A DNA stretch of 20,501 bases from Coptodactyla brooksi (Eukaryota; Arthropoda; Insecta; Coleoptera; Scarabaeidae): contig JAWQRM010000677.1 of the NCBI GenBank assembly GCA_033557675.1, positions 1 through 20,501 on the forward strand. The letters are read 5' to 3'. Position numbers and translations under genes: made by a program. Positions 9,228 to 16,706 of the stretch are shown here, one piece after another. The notes beneath the pieces were generated by a model, which saw nothing but the letters and a program-made list of their open reading frames with translations, was not told where the DNA came from and searched no databases. Every line of letters begins with the position of its first letter. The stretch's first letter is position 1.

Positions 9228-9670
9228 CACTTATTTGAATAGTATCTATTATGCCCTTGGTTTGGATTTATTAATTTCTTCCATTTCTTTTTATCTCTCA
9301 TCGATTCCTCCCAGTTTCTAATATTTAGTTGTGTCAGATATTCCTGTACTTCCTTCTTCCACCTCTCCTTTTGCCTCCTCCATCTTTTCTTTCCTTATAT
9401 CGATCTACTTAATATTAGTTTCAACATTCTTGAGATCATCCATTCACCAAATGCGCCCCAGCATCAATTTCTAATAGGAAAGACCATTCTCCTAATATTT
9501 TGCTTCGTGAGATAACTCCATCAACTCTTTGTACACCTATCCAATATTCGTTCCAGCTGCTCATTTCCAAAAGTCTCCTTTGGAACCTTTCTCTCTTGCC
9601 TCCATAATTCTCTGGTCCTGTAATTTTCTCAACATCGATACTTTACTGTCACAAACCCCTACTATAGTTA
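9228..9670 (-). pseudogene. Non-LTR retrotransposon (LINE), 3' coding end
   Basis: On the minus strand the last readable frame gives KKEVQEYLTQLNIRNWEESM and RDKKKWKKLINPNQ before a stop near 9228. This is the typical C-terminus of RTE-like and related LINE polyproteins, which end in a tail of the type GRPRKRWxDxVxEDLxxxxxxNWxxxAxDRxxWRxL. The region before it (about 9480-9670) can be read only in pieces, with frameshifts. The same tail type is better preserved at 17700-17790. The reverse-transcriptase part of a minus-strand LINE lies at 12930-13330, in the right order and orientation to be the other half of this element, with a DNA transposon between. That joining is inference. Confidence 0.6.
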
Positions 9671-9890
9671 ATTTTTTGAAAAATTGAAAAGAAGGAGTGA
9701 TTCATACCGCACAAATCACACAAGGTATTATTAACTTACCATGCATACTTGTTAATGGAATTGCATAACTCATGGGATGTGTTTAATGCTCTATAAATAA
9801 ACTTTTAAACCAAATATTTGTTATTAAGGAAATGCTAATTATTATACTTTATTAATTATGCCATCTAACATAGATATTTTCTCTTATTCT

Positions 9891-10313
9891 TTAATTATAT
9901 GTTGTCCACATTTCCTCCAGTTTTCTTGAGTAATATCTAATTGCTCCATTTAACAATCCCTTTACTTCAGCCAACTTAAACGATTCATTTTTAGCTTCAG
10001 TCTTTTTTATTTGCGCCCATACACAATTTTTTATTTGTGCCCATAGTAACTCAATGGGATTCAATTCACAGTGATGTTGCAGCCACAATACTGTTTTGCT
10101 TTTGGCTTTTTGCTATTAAAAGAAAAGAAAAGAAAGATACACAATCTTGTATATCTTTCTTTCTTGTCAGTGTAGTGGGAAATTTTTCTGTCCGTCTGCT
10201 GTTGTACGAGACATTGTCCATTACAGTAACAGCATTTTGGGGAAGTTTTTCCAATATCTTCTCACAATTCATTTCTTCTAGGGAGTCAAAAGATTTTTCC
10301 CTTCAAATACTAA
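9891..10313 (-). pseudogene. IS630/Tc1-like DDE transposase, C-terminal part
   Basis: The minus strand reads LVFEGK, then LEEMNCEKILEKLPQNAVTV followed by MDNVSYNSRRTEKFPTT, carrying the second catalytic Asp (codon 10216-10218), and TRKKDIQ. After a frame change HHCELNPIELLWAQIK carries the catalytic Glu (codon 10050-10052), and the chain ends NGAIRYYSRKLEEMW then TTYN with a stop at 9891. These match the insect DDE_3/IS630-like family, which reads VIVMDNAPYHSR ... YHCELNPIELIWA. The block WAQIK occurs twice in tandem (WAQIKNCVWAQIKK), a small internal duplication. The N-terminal parts lie at 10410-10980 and 12296-12660, separated by two Penelope-like insertions. Confidence 0.88.
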
Positions 10314-10314
10314 C

Positions 10315-10405
10315 GTAAATACGAAGTCACCATTACGCCAAAACATGAAAACAGGATGCTCGAAGCATGTTTCACTAACCAAGTTAGCATCATCAGGAGC
10401 GATAA
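10315..10405 (-). mobile_element. Solo PLE terminal repeat (pLTR), family 1, inside the transposase gene
   Basis: Minus-strand sequence from about 10405 to 10315 aligns with 12201-12290 (plus) and 10990-11088 (minus). It runs from atcgctc through a hammerhead-like core, gagcatcct, ttttggcgta-tgacttcg to a ttac-like end. Transposase coding sequence resumes on both sides (NPLGKG to its right at about 10430, LVFEGK to its left at about 10310). The insertion replaces about 18 expected codons, so a deletion accompanied it. The left border is approximate. Confidence 0.72.
10354..10403 (-). ncRNA. Hammerhead-ribozyme-like motif (copy A), core intact
   Basis: On the minus strand: stem I gctc, core CTGATGA (10396 to 10390), one extra T, stem II gctaac-ttg-gttagt, GAAAC (10373 to 10369), atgc, triplet TTC, then gagc closing stem I. 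All invariant bases of both core segments are present, unlike in the other copies. The triplet UUC obeys the NUH rule but replaces GUC and breaks the C-G pair of the tiny stem III. It is the best-preserved core in the window; activity cannot be judged by eye. Confidence 0.6.
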
Positions 10406-10409
10406 GATA

Positions 10410-10980
10410 CTTTCAGATGAAAGAGTCCTTTTCCTAATGGGTTTGTTATACGTGTAGATAACCCTCGGACAAAAGCGTCTCTTTTACTTCGAATTGTGGT
10501 ATCAGTTCACACATTTTTCCTAGTATGACCTTCACTCACGTTCACCCACGTTTCGTCCAAGTAGAAAATTGGTCATTGTTAGGTTTTAAGGGCTTTTATG
10601 GCTGTTAGATACTTGATTCTCCATCTTATTACATCAGACCGCTCAATTAAGAAAATCTGCTCCGTTTAAAATATCTAACAACAAACAAAGGTTTGTGATT
10701 TCAAATATTTCACAAAATGTATTTTACCTAAAATTCAATGTTTTCATAAATCTATATAAAGTTGACCGGCTCATCTGAGCTACAAATGGGTGTTCTTTTA
10801 TTTCTTATAATATTTTATCTACGGTAGGGAGCTCATTTTTAAACTAGAAGATATAAAAATATATTAAAAAGAATGCAAAAAAATGCATTCGTACCTGTCA
10901 TCTTTTTCCAAAAATGTTTAATAATGCTCAAACGGTGCGATTTAGAACTGATATATAATTATTAAAGTTGCCCTCAAGTC
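10410..10980 (-). pseudogene. IS630/Tc1-like DDE transposase, middle part
   Basis: The minus strand gives KNELPTVDKIL, a stop, EIKEHPFVAQMSRSTLYRFM and KTLNFR, the second helix-turn-helix of the family (typically LPTVDKIL...FSRTTLYRLLKKLNFKY). After a degraded stretch come FYLDETWVNV in mixed frames, whose catalytic Asp is codon 10555-10557, then EGHTRKNV, a stop, and TDTTIRSKRDAFVRGLSTRI with TNPLGKG (family: YLDETWVNAGHTxSKVWVDTTI). The last readable family sequence, NPLGKG, lies just before the solo PLE repeat. Between 10844 and 10894 there is a possible 51-bp intron (minus-strand GTACGA ... CTTCTAG). Sequence between 10895 and 10980 is only weakly readable. Confidence 0.85.
10844..10894 (-). 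other. Possible 51-bp intron within the transposase
   Basis: On the minus strand, gacag|GTACGAATGC opens and tttttatatcttctAG| closes a T-rich segment without coding character. KNELPTVDKIL resumes on the far side. The donor is not ideal (GTACGA) and the upstream exon is degraded, so this is a suggestion only. Confidence 0.35.
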
Positions 10981-10989
10981 TTATAAGGA

Positions 10990-11088
10990 CTTAAAGTAAA
11001 ACGAAGTAACCACTACGCGAAAATTTGTAGAGAGGATGCTCAACGCACGTTGCGCTAACCAAGTTAGCATAATGATATTTTTGCGATC
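10990..11088 (-). mobile_element. PLE terminal repeat in inverted orientation, 5' border of the large PLE
   Basis: The reverse complement is nearly identical to 12205-12295, with only about half a dozen differences from gctaacttggttagc to acttcgttttacttt. It abuts plus-strand PLE coding sequence at about 11089, so the element is bounded by two copies of its repeat facing opposite ways. PLE insertions with an inverted 5' copy and a 5'-truncated body are known from the original Penelope. The right border is set by loss of similarity after the atcgc block. Confidence 0.75.
11034..11088 (-). ncRNA. Degenerate hammerhead-like motif (copy B)
   Basis: Stem II gctaac-ttg-gttagc and the flanking block to gagcatcc are intact. 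The first core segment reads ATCATTA instead of CTGATGA, the second GCAAC instead of GAAAC, and the triplet GTT instead of GTC. These changes should abolish cleavage. Confidence 0.5.
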
Positions 11089-11959
11089 TTTGATACAACA
11101 AAGGCTAATTTCAATGATTTTTATGATAAATTAAACTCAAGATTCCCCGCTATTAAATTCACTTACGAGATCGAAAACAACGGCATTGCCTTTTCTGGAT
11201 ACACTGCTCATCAGAAATAATAATAGATCAGAGTTTGATATTTCTAGAAAAAACACCGCTACCAGTAGGTACATTCCTGCAGATTCCTCTCACTGTGTTC
11301 AACAAAAATTGGCTAGTTTACACTTTCTAGTTCATCGTTTGGTCAATTTCCCACTCGATTCAGTAAGATATAAAAAAGAGAGGAATCATGTAAGGAACAT
11401 AGCTAATATTAACGGATATAATAGGAATTTAGTAGATAAGTTAATTCATCGCCATAGATATAAGAAAAATTTGTATGACAACACGTTTTTCCAATAGGAA
11501 CAACGAATTGAAAAATTCATTTCGCTGCCTTTCTCTCAGATCACTAAGGGTTTTCCTAAGATTTTCAATAACATAAGCATGAAATTAGTTTTTCAGTCCA
11601 AAAATACATTAAAAACATTGTTGGATAATCCTAAAGATAAAATAGATATGTTGGAAAAAAGTAGAATATACCAAGTTAGCTGTAGTGATTGTGATGGAAA
11701 GTATGTTGGGCAAACTAGAAGGTCAGTCAAAACAAAGTTCAAAGAACACATGGCTCACTTAAAATATGGTCGTACCGAAAAATCTAGCGTTGCCGAACAT
11801 GCCTTCAACAGCAATCACAGGATAAGTGTAGAAAATGTAAAACTGCTTAGAAATGTATTCAACAATAAGTTGTTGGATGCATTTGTAAGCATAGAAATTG
11901 TTAAATGTAGGAATAGGCTTAATAAAGACCAATACCGATTAGCCCTTTGTACAGTTTGA
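11089..11959 (+). pseudogene. Penelope-like element: end of reverse transcriptase plus GIY-YIG endonuclease
   Basis: The product would be the single PLE polyprotein that reverse-transcribes and nicks DNA; only its last third remains. From 11089 the frame reads NDFYDKLNSRFPAIKFTYEI and ENNG. A one-base shift near 11185 leads to LPFLDTLLIRNNNRSEFDIS, the RT/thumb region where PLEs have LPFLDVLI. YKKERNHVRNIANINGYN follows, then a stop at 11495-11497. In the same frame QITKGFPKIFNNIS and VFQSKNTLKTLL form the linker. The endonuclease begins at IYQVSCSDCDGKYVGQTRR (about 11666-11722), with the CxxC pair, the YVGQT form of YIG and the catalytic Arg region. KEHMAH and SSVAEHAFNSNH follow, the latter with the Glu, and the frame stops at 11957. 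The endonuclease is uninterrupted; the N-terminal RT core is missing, truncated at the inverted repeat. Two lesions only, so this is a fairly young copy. Confidence 0.92.
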
Positions 11960-12200
11960 TAGACTAGGTTCAATAGATTTAGAGGAAACGCTGGACGGGT
12001 GGCGGTTATAAAGGGTATGACCAGGGGCTCTGTATCCTTAGGCTAGATAACACGGGGACGGGAAACGCTGTACGCGGAGAATTTGTGTAAGCGGGTAGTG
12101 GGGATAAAGTAAAGAAACGCTTAACTTGTCTCCTATTGGTTGCGAAAAACCAATTAAGAATCAATTAAACGTCGCCTTTTAGTATATAAAAGGCGTCTTT
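11960..12200 (+). other. 3' untranslated region of the large PLE
   Basis: This segment is GC-richer than its flanks and has no open frame. It contains gaaacgctggacg and, about 80 bases on, gaaacgctgtacg (near 11984 and 12062), and later gaaacgctt. A ggttgcgaaaaacc mini-hairpin lies at 12138-12151. It links the coding sequence to the terminal repeat. Confidence 0.6.
12173..12195 (+). promoter_or_regulatory. TATA box inside a short hairpin, probable PLE promoter
   Basis: cgcctttt (12173-12180) pairs with aaaaggcg (12188-12195) around agtatat; the sequence tatataaaag is a canonical TATA box. The hammerhead-like core begins about 20-25 bases downstream, where transcription would be expected to start. 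PLE terminal repeats act as promoters in known elements; here it is inferred from sequence. Confidence 0.5.
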
Positions 12201-12295
12201 CATCGCTCTTGATGATGCTAACTTGGTTAGCGAAACGTGCGTCGAGCATCCTCTCTACAAATTTTGGCGTAGTGATGACTTCGTTTTACTTTGTT
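12201..12295 (+). mobile_element. PLE terminal repeat (pLTR), direct orientation, 3' border of the large PLE
   Basis: This matches the inverted copy at 10990-11088 and the solo copy at 10315-10405. It ends near cttcgttttactttg. Beyond it minus-strand transposase sequence starts again, so the border is about 12295-12300. Confidence 0.75.
12205..12247 (+). ncRNA. Hammerhead-ribozyme-like motif (copy C)
   Basis: Stem I gctc (12205-12208) pairs with gagc (12244-12247). The core reads TTGATGA (12209-12215; the invariant C3 is T), then one extra T. Stem II gctaac-ttg-gttagc (12217-12231) is perfect. GAAAC follows at 12232-12236, then gtgc, and the cleavage triplet GTC at 12241-12243. Stem III is only A-U plus C-G around gtgc. 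The stretch ACGTGCGT pairs with itself in antiparallel orientation with two G-T wobbles, which would give an 8-bp stem III in a dimer. Everything except C3 is canonical; C3U is expected to be strongly damaging. Confidence 0.65.
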
Positions 12296-12660
12296 ACAAA
12301 GCCAAAGGTTCCAAACCCTCAACTTTAAGATCCATCAAAATCTCGATATCGAGAGTACAACTCTTCTAACCGCACACTTGATACTTTCATCAAACGTTTC
12401 AATTGCAGATGTTCGTTTTGGGTATTTTTTGATCAGATACCTTTCCGGTGGTTTATACTCCTTTATAATTCTGTAAACGTTCGATTCTGGGACCCCTATA
12501 ACAAAAAATAATCAAAATTGTAATTTATATCTTTATGTACTATCCTTATGCAACATGATTATCTTACCATGAGAGCCTTAGACATATTTTTGCACATATT
12601 CAAAATCGTTTGTTTTTTCAGAGAAAATGTGCCATTTTTTCACACTTCTTAGGCAGGGAT
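12296..12660 (-). pseudogene. IS630/Tc1-like DDE transposase, N-terminal part
   Basis: The minus strand reads GVPESNVYRIIKEYKPPERY, then LIKKYPKRTSAIETFDESIK and CAVRRVV, before the PLE border. This is the first helix-turn-helix plus linker of insect IS630-like transposases (SxxTVxRIIkE ... P.KR ... xFDxxxxxxVRRxV). It precedes the PTVDKIL part (10840) in the expected order, with the large PLE between. Upstream, between 12560 and 12660, there are only short readable pieces. The assignment rests on order, strand and HTH similarity. Confidence 0.62.
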
Positions 12661-12752
12661 ACTGTCACACTTGTGCTTGGCGTTGGCTCCATTGTATTTG
12701 AACAATAACACACAATACGCTTTTAAGTTTTAAACAACCATCAACTTCGACA

Positions 12753-12823
12753 CACACGTAAATAATATTTTATTTATGTGTGATAATAAATTCCTAAATA
12801 GGTTCCTAAATATGTTTAGGAAT
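12753..12823. repeat. Two adjacent hairpins
   Basis: cacacgtaaata (12753-12764) pairs with tatttatgtgtg (12771-12782) with one G-T wobble. Then attcctaaa (12790-12798) pairs with tttaggaat (12815-12823), whose loop contains another ttcctaaatat. They lie just upstream of the IS630-like transposase start. Confidence 0.85.
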
Positions 12824-12929
12824 CTCATATTTTGTCTACATAACTTATAATAACTGACAAATTTGCCAGTTAGTTTGCCAAATTTGCTGCTGAACTATAG
12901 TCTGATAACAGTGAGTATCCAGACTTTCA

Positions 12930-13330
12930 GTTTTCTTTATGATTTCCTTATTAGTTTAATTCTATTTAAATGTTTTAATGCGTAAATACACTGATTTCGC
13001 GCTGCTAGCCTTGTTTGTATCCCCTTTTCTATTCTGGGAAGTTAGAAATAGGAGAGGGATTTTTTTTTCGAAAGTAATATCAGGTAACAGAAACATTCAC
13101 TGAACTACTCTTCTTACTTCTTGCTGGCTCCTTGTCACAATGGCTATGTCGTCAGTGAATGCCAGCGAAACATCAATCTTTCTGTTATAAATCAGAATTT
13201 TTATTTCTGCTTATCACTTATTTTAGTGCTATAAAGAACAAAATCCGTAATAAAGGACCCTTTGATTGAGACCTTTCGTGCCTTCGAACATTTTTCTTGC
13301 TAATTTGTTGTACAATTTTCAGCATCTCTT
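12930..13330 (-). pseudogene. LINE reverse-transcriptase fragment
   Basis: The minus strand reads GLNQRGPLLRILFFIAL (consensus GLxQGDPLSPxLFxxAL), then in another frame KIDVSLAFTDDIAIVTRSQQ and EVRRVV, which is the YADD box written FTDD with both Asp kept. RKGIQTRLAARNQCIYALKH then LNRIKLI matches the segment just after the RT domain in RTE-like LINEs (IxxRIxxANxxyxALkhLlkSKlis). The fragment covers RT blocks from the GLxQG region to the thumb and is broken by shifts. It could be the upstream half of the LINE end at 9228-9670. Confidence 0.78.
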
Positions 13331-13524
13331 TTAGCAAATAGTTGTATGTTAAACTAAGAACTGGCGTTCACACACATACAGGGGTGTCCCAAAAAAAAAT
13401 ACAACTTCACAAGAAACACTTCATGCGAGTACAGCAAAATTTATGATTTTATAAAAAAATTTTCGAAATAAACCAATAAATGTGTTTGAGTCTAGAGTGC
13501 TGTACAAAACCGTTATTGCAGCCA

Positions 13525-13587
13525 TTAGGTAAAAAAGTTAGGTAAAGGTAGGTAGGTAAAAAAGTTAGGCTCTTAGGTAAAAAAGGG
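13525..13587 (+). repeat. Short tandem repeat of a taggtaaaaaagttagg unit
   Basis: Three related units, taggtaaaaaagttagg near 13526, taggtaaaaaagttagg near 13553 and taggtaaaaaaggg near 13574, are separated by short AG-rich links. TTAGG occurs but not as a telomeric array. Confidence 0.7.
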
Positions 13588-13659
13588 ATTAAAGGGAAAG
13601 CAATCGAGGTGGTCATTTCGGACGGTACATAAATACAATTAGAGTAAGAGGTAGAGATA

Positions 13660-13815
13660 TATATGGCAATCTATAGTTTCTGTTTACATTCTCTTGACAA
13701 AGGTTTATTAGATAAACCGAAACATATTTCGAAAGTGAGATTTTGGACAATTTTGGTGTGGTTAAGGTGTTTGCTAACTCCAGTAACTACAAGACCACAG
13801 CCTCCTGTTTTTTCT
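13660..13815 (+). mobile_element. Solo PLE terminal repeat (pLTR), family 2
   Basis: It is colinear with 4750-4870: cattctc, a hammerhead-like stem-loop, an insertion of about 20 bases, then ggtgtttgctaa, agtaactacaagaccacag and a pyrimidine-rich end. No PLE coding sequence lies immediately upstream, so it is a solo or heavily truncated copy. Confidence 0.6.
13691..13733 (+). ncRNA. Degenerate hammerhead-like motif (copy E)
   Basis: The core reads TTGACAA (13694-13700; consensus CUGANGA, so C3 and G8 are changed), then one extra A. Stem II is a perfect 7-bp ggtttat-tag-ataaacc (13702-13718). GAAAC is intact (13719-13723), then atat, triplet TTC and gaa. The stem and second core segment are preserved, the first core segment is not. 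Confidence 0.5.
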
Positions 13816-13892
13816 CGTATAAAAATAACCTTCGATTATGATTTAAAAGAAAATATTAACTATTTTAAAATATTGATATCAACTACAACAAT

Positions 13893-14440
13893 CTACTGCA
13901 ATTTTAACCTTCTAACTTCAGTTTTTGCAAATTTATTAATTGGGGATGTGTAGTCTAGAGTGGCAGCCAATGTAGAGAGTAATAAAATTCTCAGAACTAC
14001 AACAATATTTAGATCCAAACCAATTAAGTTATTTTGGCACAAAAAATTTAACACATCCAACGGTTTCATAGAATCTGGTAGCATTCCGGATACATCACGC
14101 AATTTTAATATTGACTGGTGACTGATACCATAACCTCCCATATCCTGGAGTTTTAAAATGTCATATAAAAACTGAAAGTTTTTGTTAGTGATTTCCAGAA
14201 GTGTAAGTCGTTCATTCAGAGAATTAAGCGTAATGTCCGGAATATAATCGAAAAAGTTAATTTTAACTTTATTCTCTCGTTTAACGAGTCATCGACAGCT
14301 TCTTCATAGTCAAGTGGAAAAACTTCAAGTAAAAATTGACGCTTTTTCCTTCTCGCTCTAATTTCAGTTTCAGCAGGAAGTTCTGGGCTCCATTTAAGAT
14401 TCTCTGTAACCTCATTAGCCATTTTCATCTGATAATACAC
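13893..14440 (-). pseudogene. hAT-type transposase, C-terminal half (ZMYM/DUF4371 type)
   Basis: The minus strand first gives RARRKKRQFLLEVFPLDYEE, the linker seen as xxRKRQFxYE in these proteins. In a second frame LNERLTLLEITNKNFQFLYD and ILKLQ follow, where relatives read ERFxQLxxxxxxFxFLYdi. LIGLDLNIVVVLRILLLSTL is the start of the C-terminal dimerisation block (LFPNLxIaLRILLTIPVTVASAERSFSKL), but here the ASAERSFSKLK signature is degraded to AATLDYTSPINKFAKTEVRR. One frameshift lies between 14141 and 14216. These transposases, several of them domesticated, use an RNase-H-like core; only the C-terminal 180 or so residues are present. Confidence 0.8.
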
Positions 14441-14599
14441 AGATTGTCCATAACTGCACTTTTTGTATGCTTTCTGATAACATCCTTACACAATCTGACA
14501 AGTTTAAAGTTGCAGATTGTAGTAGCATCGAGATTGAATTTATTTGAAATAAAATATCGCACAACAGAATTATACCGCATTTAAATTTGTAATATTTAA

Positions 14600-16510
14600 T
14601 ATTTTAGGCTGACCCTCTTGATTTAACCTTAGTTATGTGCTATATTTGTTGACGTCTACTATTATTTGGAATATAGTCTACTCTGCTTGACCACCTTGTA
14701 GCACTCAATGATTTTAGAATGAATTGTGAAACATATTTGTTTATCATAATCCAATATTTTATAGAACATGAAATAATAAAAAAATTATAAAATAATTTGA
14801 AATATCTGAAACACAATGCTTAAAAATCATTATTTGATGCTAATTTTTGTAATAATTTTTGTGAATTTAGATTTTTATAGATTTCAATTCAATTTACTAA
14901 TGTGTTACTCTTTTTCTTGTAAATTTATATTGTCTGTATTATTGTCATGCACGTTGCTAATTGAATGGATGTGGTATTGTATTTGATGAAGGTCATTAAT
15001 ACTAACGATAGACATTTGAGTAATCACTACTCTAATGGCAGTAATCAGTAAATGAAAGCGCCAACGTCTCGAAAAGTAATTAATCTGCAGGCAGTGCAAC
15101 GCAATGCCAATGCAATGTAATGGGTTACCATCATAGTTGGATGTTAATTGATTAATATAATAACAAAAATGTGTCAGCTCTATATATCCGTAAATAATTT
15201 ATAAACCGCTCAGCTAGTTCCCTATTGATCATGTTTATTGCGCTAGTTTTTGATAAGAAATCATCCCTTTATGACTCTCCATTCATCCTTGAGATCATCG
15301 TGTGTGATATGCTTATTGACAGAACAGGTTTTATAGAGTAAGCGGCAAGGTGTAGGTAGCTTCATCCAAACATTATTTTATAAACAAAGTCAGCATTGAC
15401 CTCAATGTATCCATCTGTACCTGACAAAACTACATTCTAGTATCTGGATATATTGATGTACTAAATATAAATAATAAGAATAAAATATATCTCGCCAGCA
15501 CTTTCATAGTCCGTCTCTTCATTAATTGCTGGTTTACTTCAACAGGATTTTGGACAATCTTGCACACATTTCGTTTGACTAAACATCTGTACAGCTATAT
15601 AGATTTCCTTCAAGGTCGGTTGGTTCAACCGTAACTGGAGAGCGATGTTAATTTTTGTAGAAACGTGCTAATACTGGCATCGTGATATTTATCGGCGCAC
15701 TGCTAGATCATTTATCAATGCCCAGAAGACAATTTATCATGGCGTGTTTGTAGTTGACACAAGGATGAGTTAGTTCGGTTTACAGTGCCCAAGGGTAGTT
15801 TGTCAAGATTCCGATTTTAAATCTCAAAATAATGTTTATAGTTGCACAAGTGCTAGTACGGGATTTAATATTTCAACTAATATAAGTATGAAAAGTAAAT
15901 GTCAACTGCGTTGTCGATATTTATTATCTCATTGACAGAAAAGAAAATAAATCTGTTTCAGCTGTTTAATTATCTTGTAATAAAAAATGCAGTCATTAAA
16001 GCAAAAATTAAAAGGATTATTTCATAGTTCAAAGCAAACCGTGAATGCAGCTTATCGGCACAAAATACACTCGCTTATTATCTTTCTTTTTTAATTATTG
16101 CAGGTGATAGTAGCAGCATTAGTAGTATTATGCCATATTGTTCAATATTTCAATATTTGTCGGATTACAATACTTAATACAAATAAGTGTACGTATATAG
16201 ATGGAATAACAAATAAGGTGCATCGAACTTACACGTAGTATAACTGAAGTTTTCAAACAATATCACCTTGTGCACAGCTGGTGACATTCGTGTTACTTTA
16301 ATCATGAATTTGAATTAATCGAAAATGCATAATCAAATATCACATTAATTATGAAATGCTTAAAAAAGCTAAACATAAACTCAAACACACTTTACAACAC
16401 GGTTTTTATTCCGGTATGAATAATGTATTATTATTCATTTATGTATCTTATTCGTAAAACCTATCCTCCAAATAACAATATAATATTCAATTATTTTGTA
16501 TAAATGTGTT
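14600..16510. other. About 1.9 kb without recognisable gene
   Basis: Both strands were read. There are short frames only (minus 14905-15099), none with a family motif. Possible structure: gcaatg/caatgcaatg repeats near 15099-15120 and a degenerate ggtcggttggttcaaccg palindrome-like segment near 15614. If the exons at 8841 and 18328 are one gene, this would be intron. Confidence 0.4.
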
Positions 16511-16513
16511 ATA

Positions 16514-16706
16514 TATACAGGGTGTATAAAATTAACTCTACACTATTAGTAACTTTTTTATTACTGTAGCTACAAATATGGCTAAATTAGCAAATAATTG
16601 AATTTTTTGAAACTGTTCACAATGGTGTAAACAGAAAAACAATAGAAAGTTGCGTTTTCGAATTATTTTAAAAAACAATATTTTTTTAAATGGAGCACCC
16701 TGTATA
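16514..16706. mobile_element. 193-bp MITE with 11-bp terminal inverted repeats
   Basis: tatacagggtg (16514-16524) is the exact reverse complement of caccctgtata (16696-16706). The interior is AT-rich and non-coding, and the right side begins tatacagggtgctccattt on the minus strand, a type of end often seen on short non-autonomous insect elements. The element is too short to code. The TA at both outer ends could be the target duplication, which would make the true inverted repeat 9 bp. Confidence 0.75.

Noticed and set aside
13379..13396. tacaggggtgtcccaaaa resembling the left end of a DNA transposon
   Set aside because: No matching inverted end was found within the next 300 bases, and the extra G breaks the usual cagggtgtccc form.
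13525..13590. TTAGG repeats resembling arthropod telomere sequence
   Set aside because: Only isolated TTAGG words within a longer taggtaaaaaagttagg unit, not a pentamer array.
15605..15660. ggtcggttggttcaaccg as a possible tRNA box B
   Set aside because: No box A at proper spacing and no cloverleaf.
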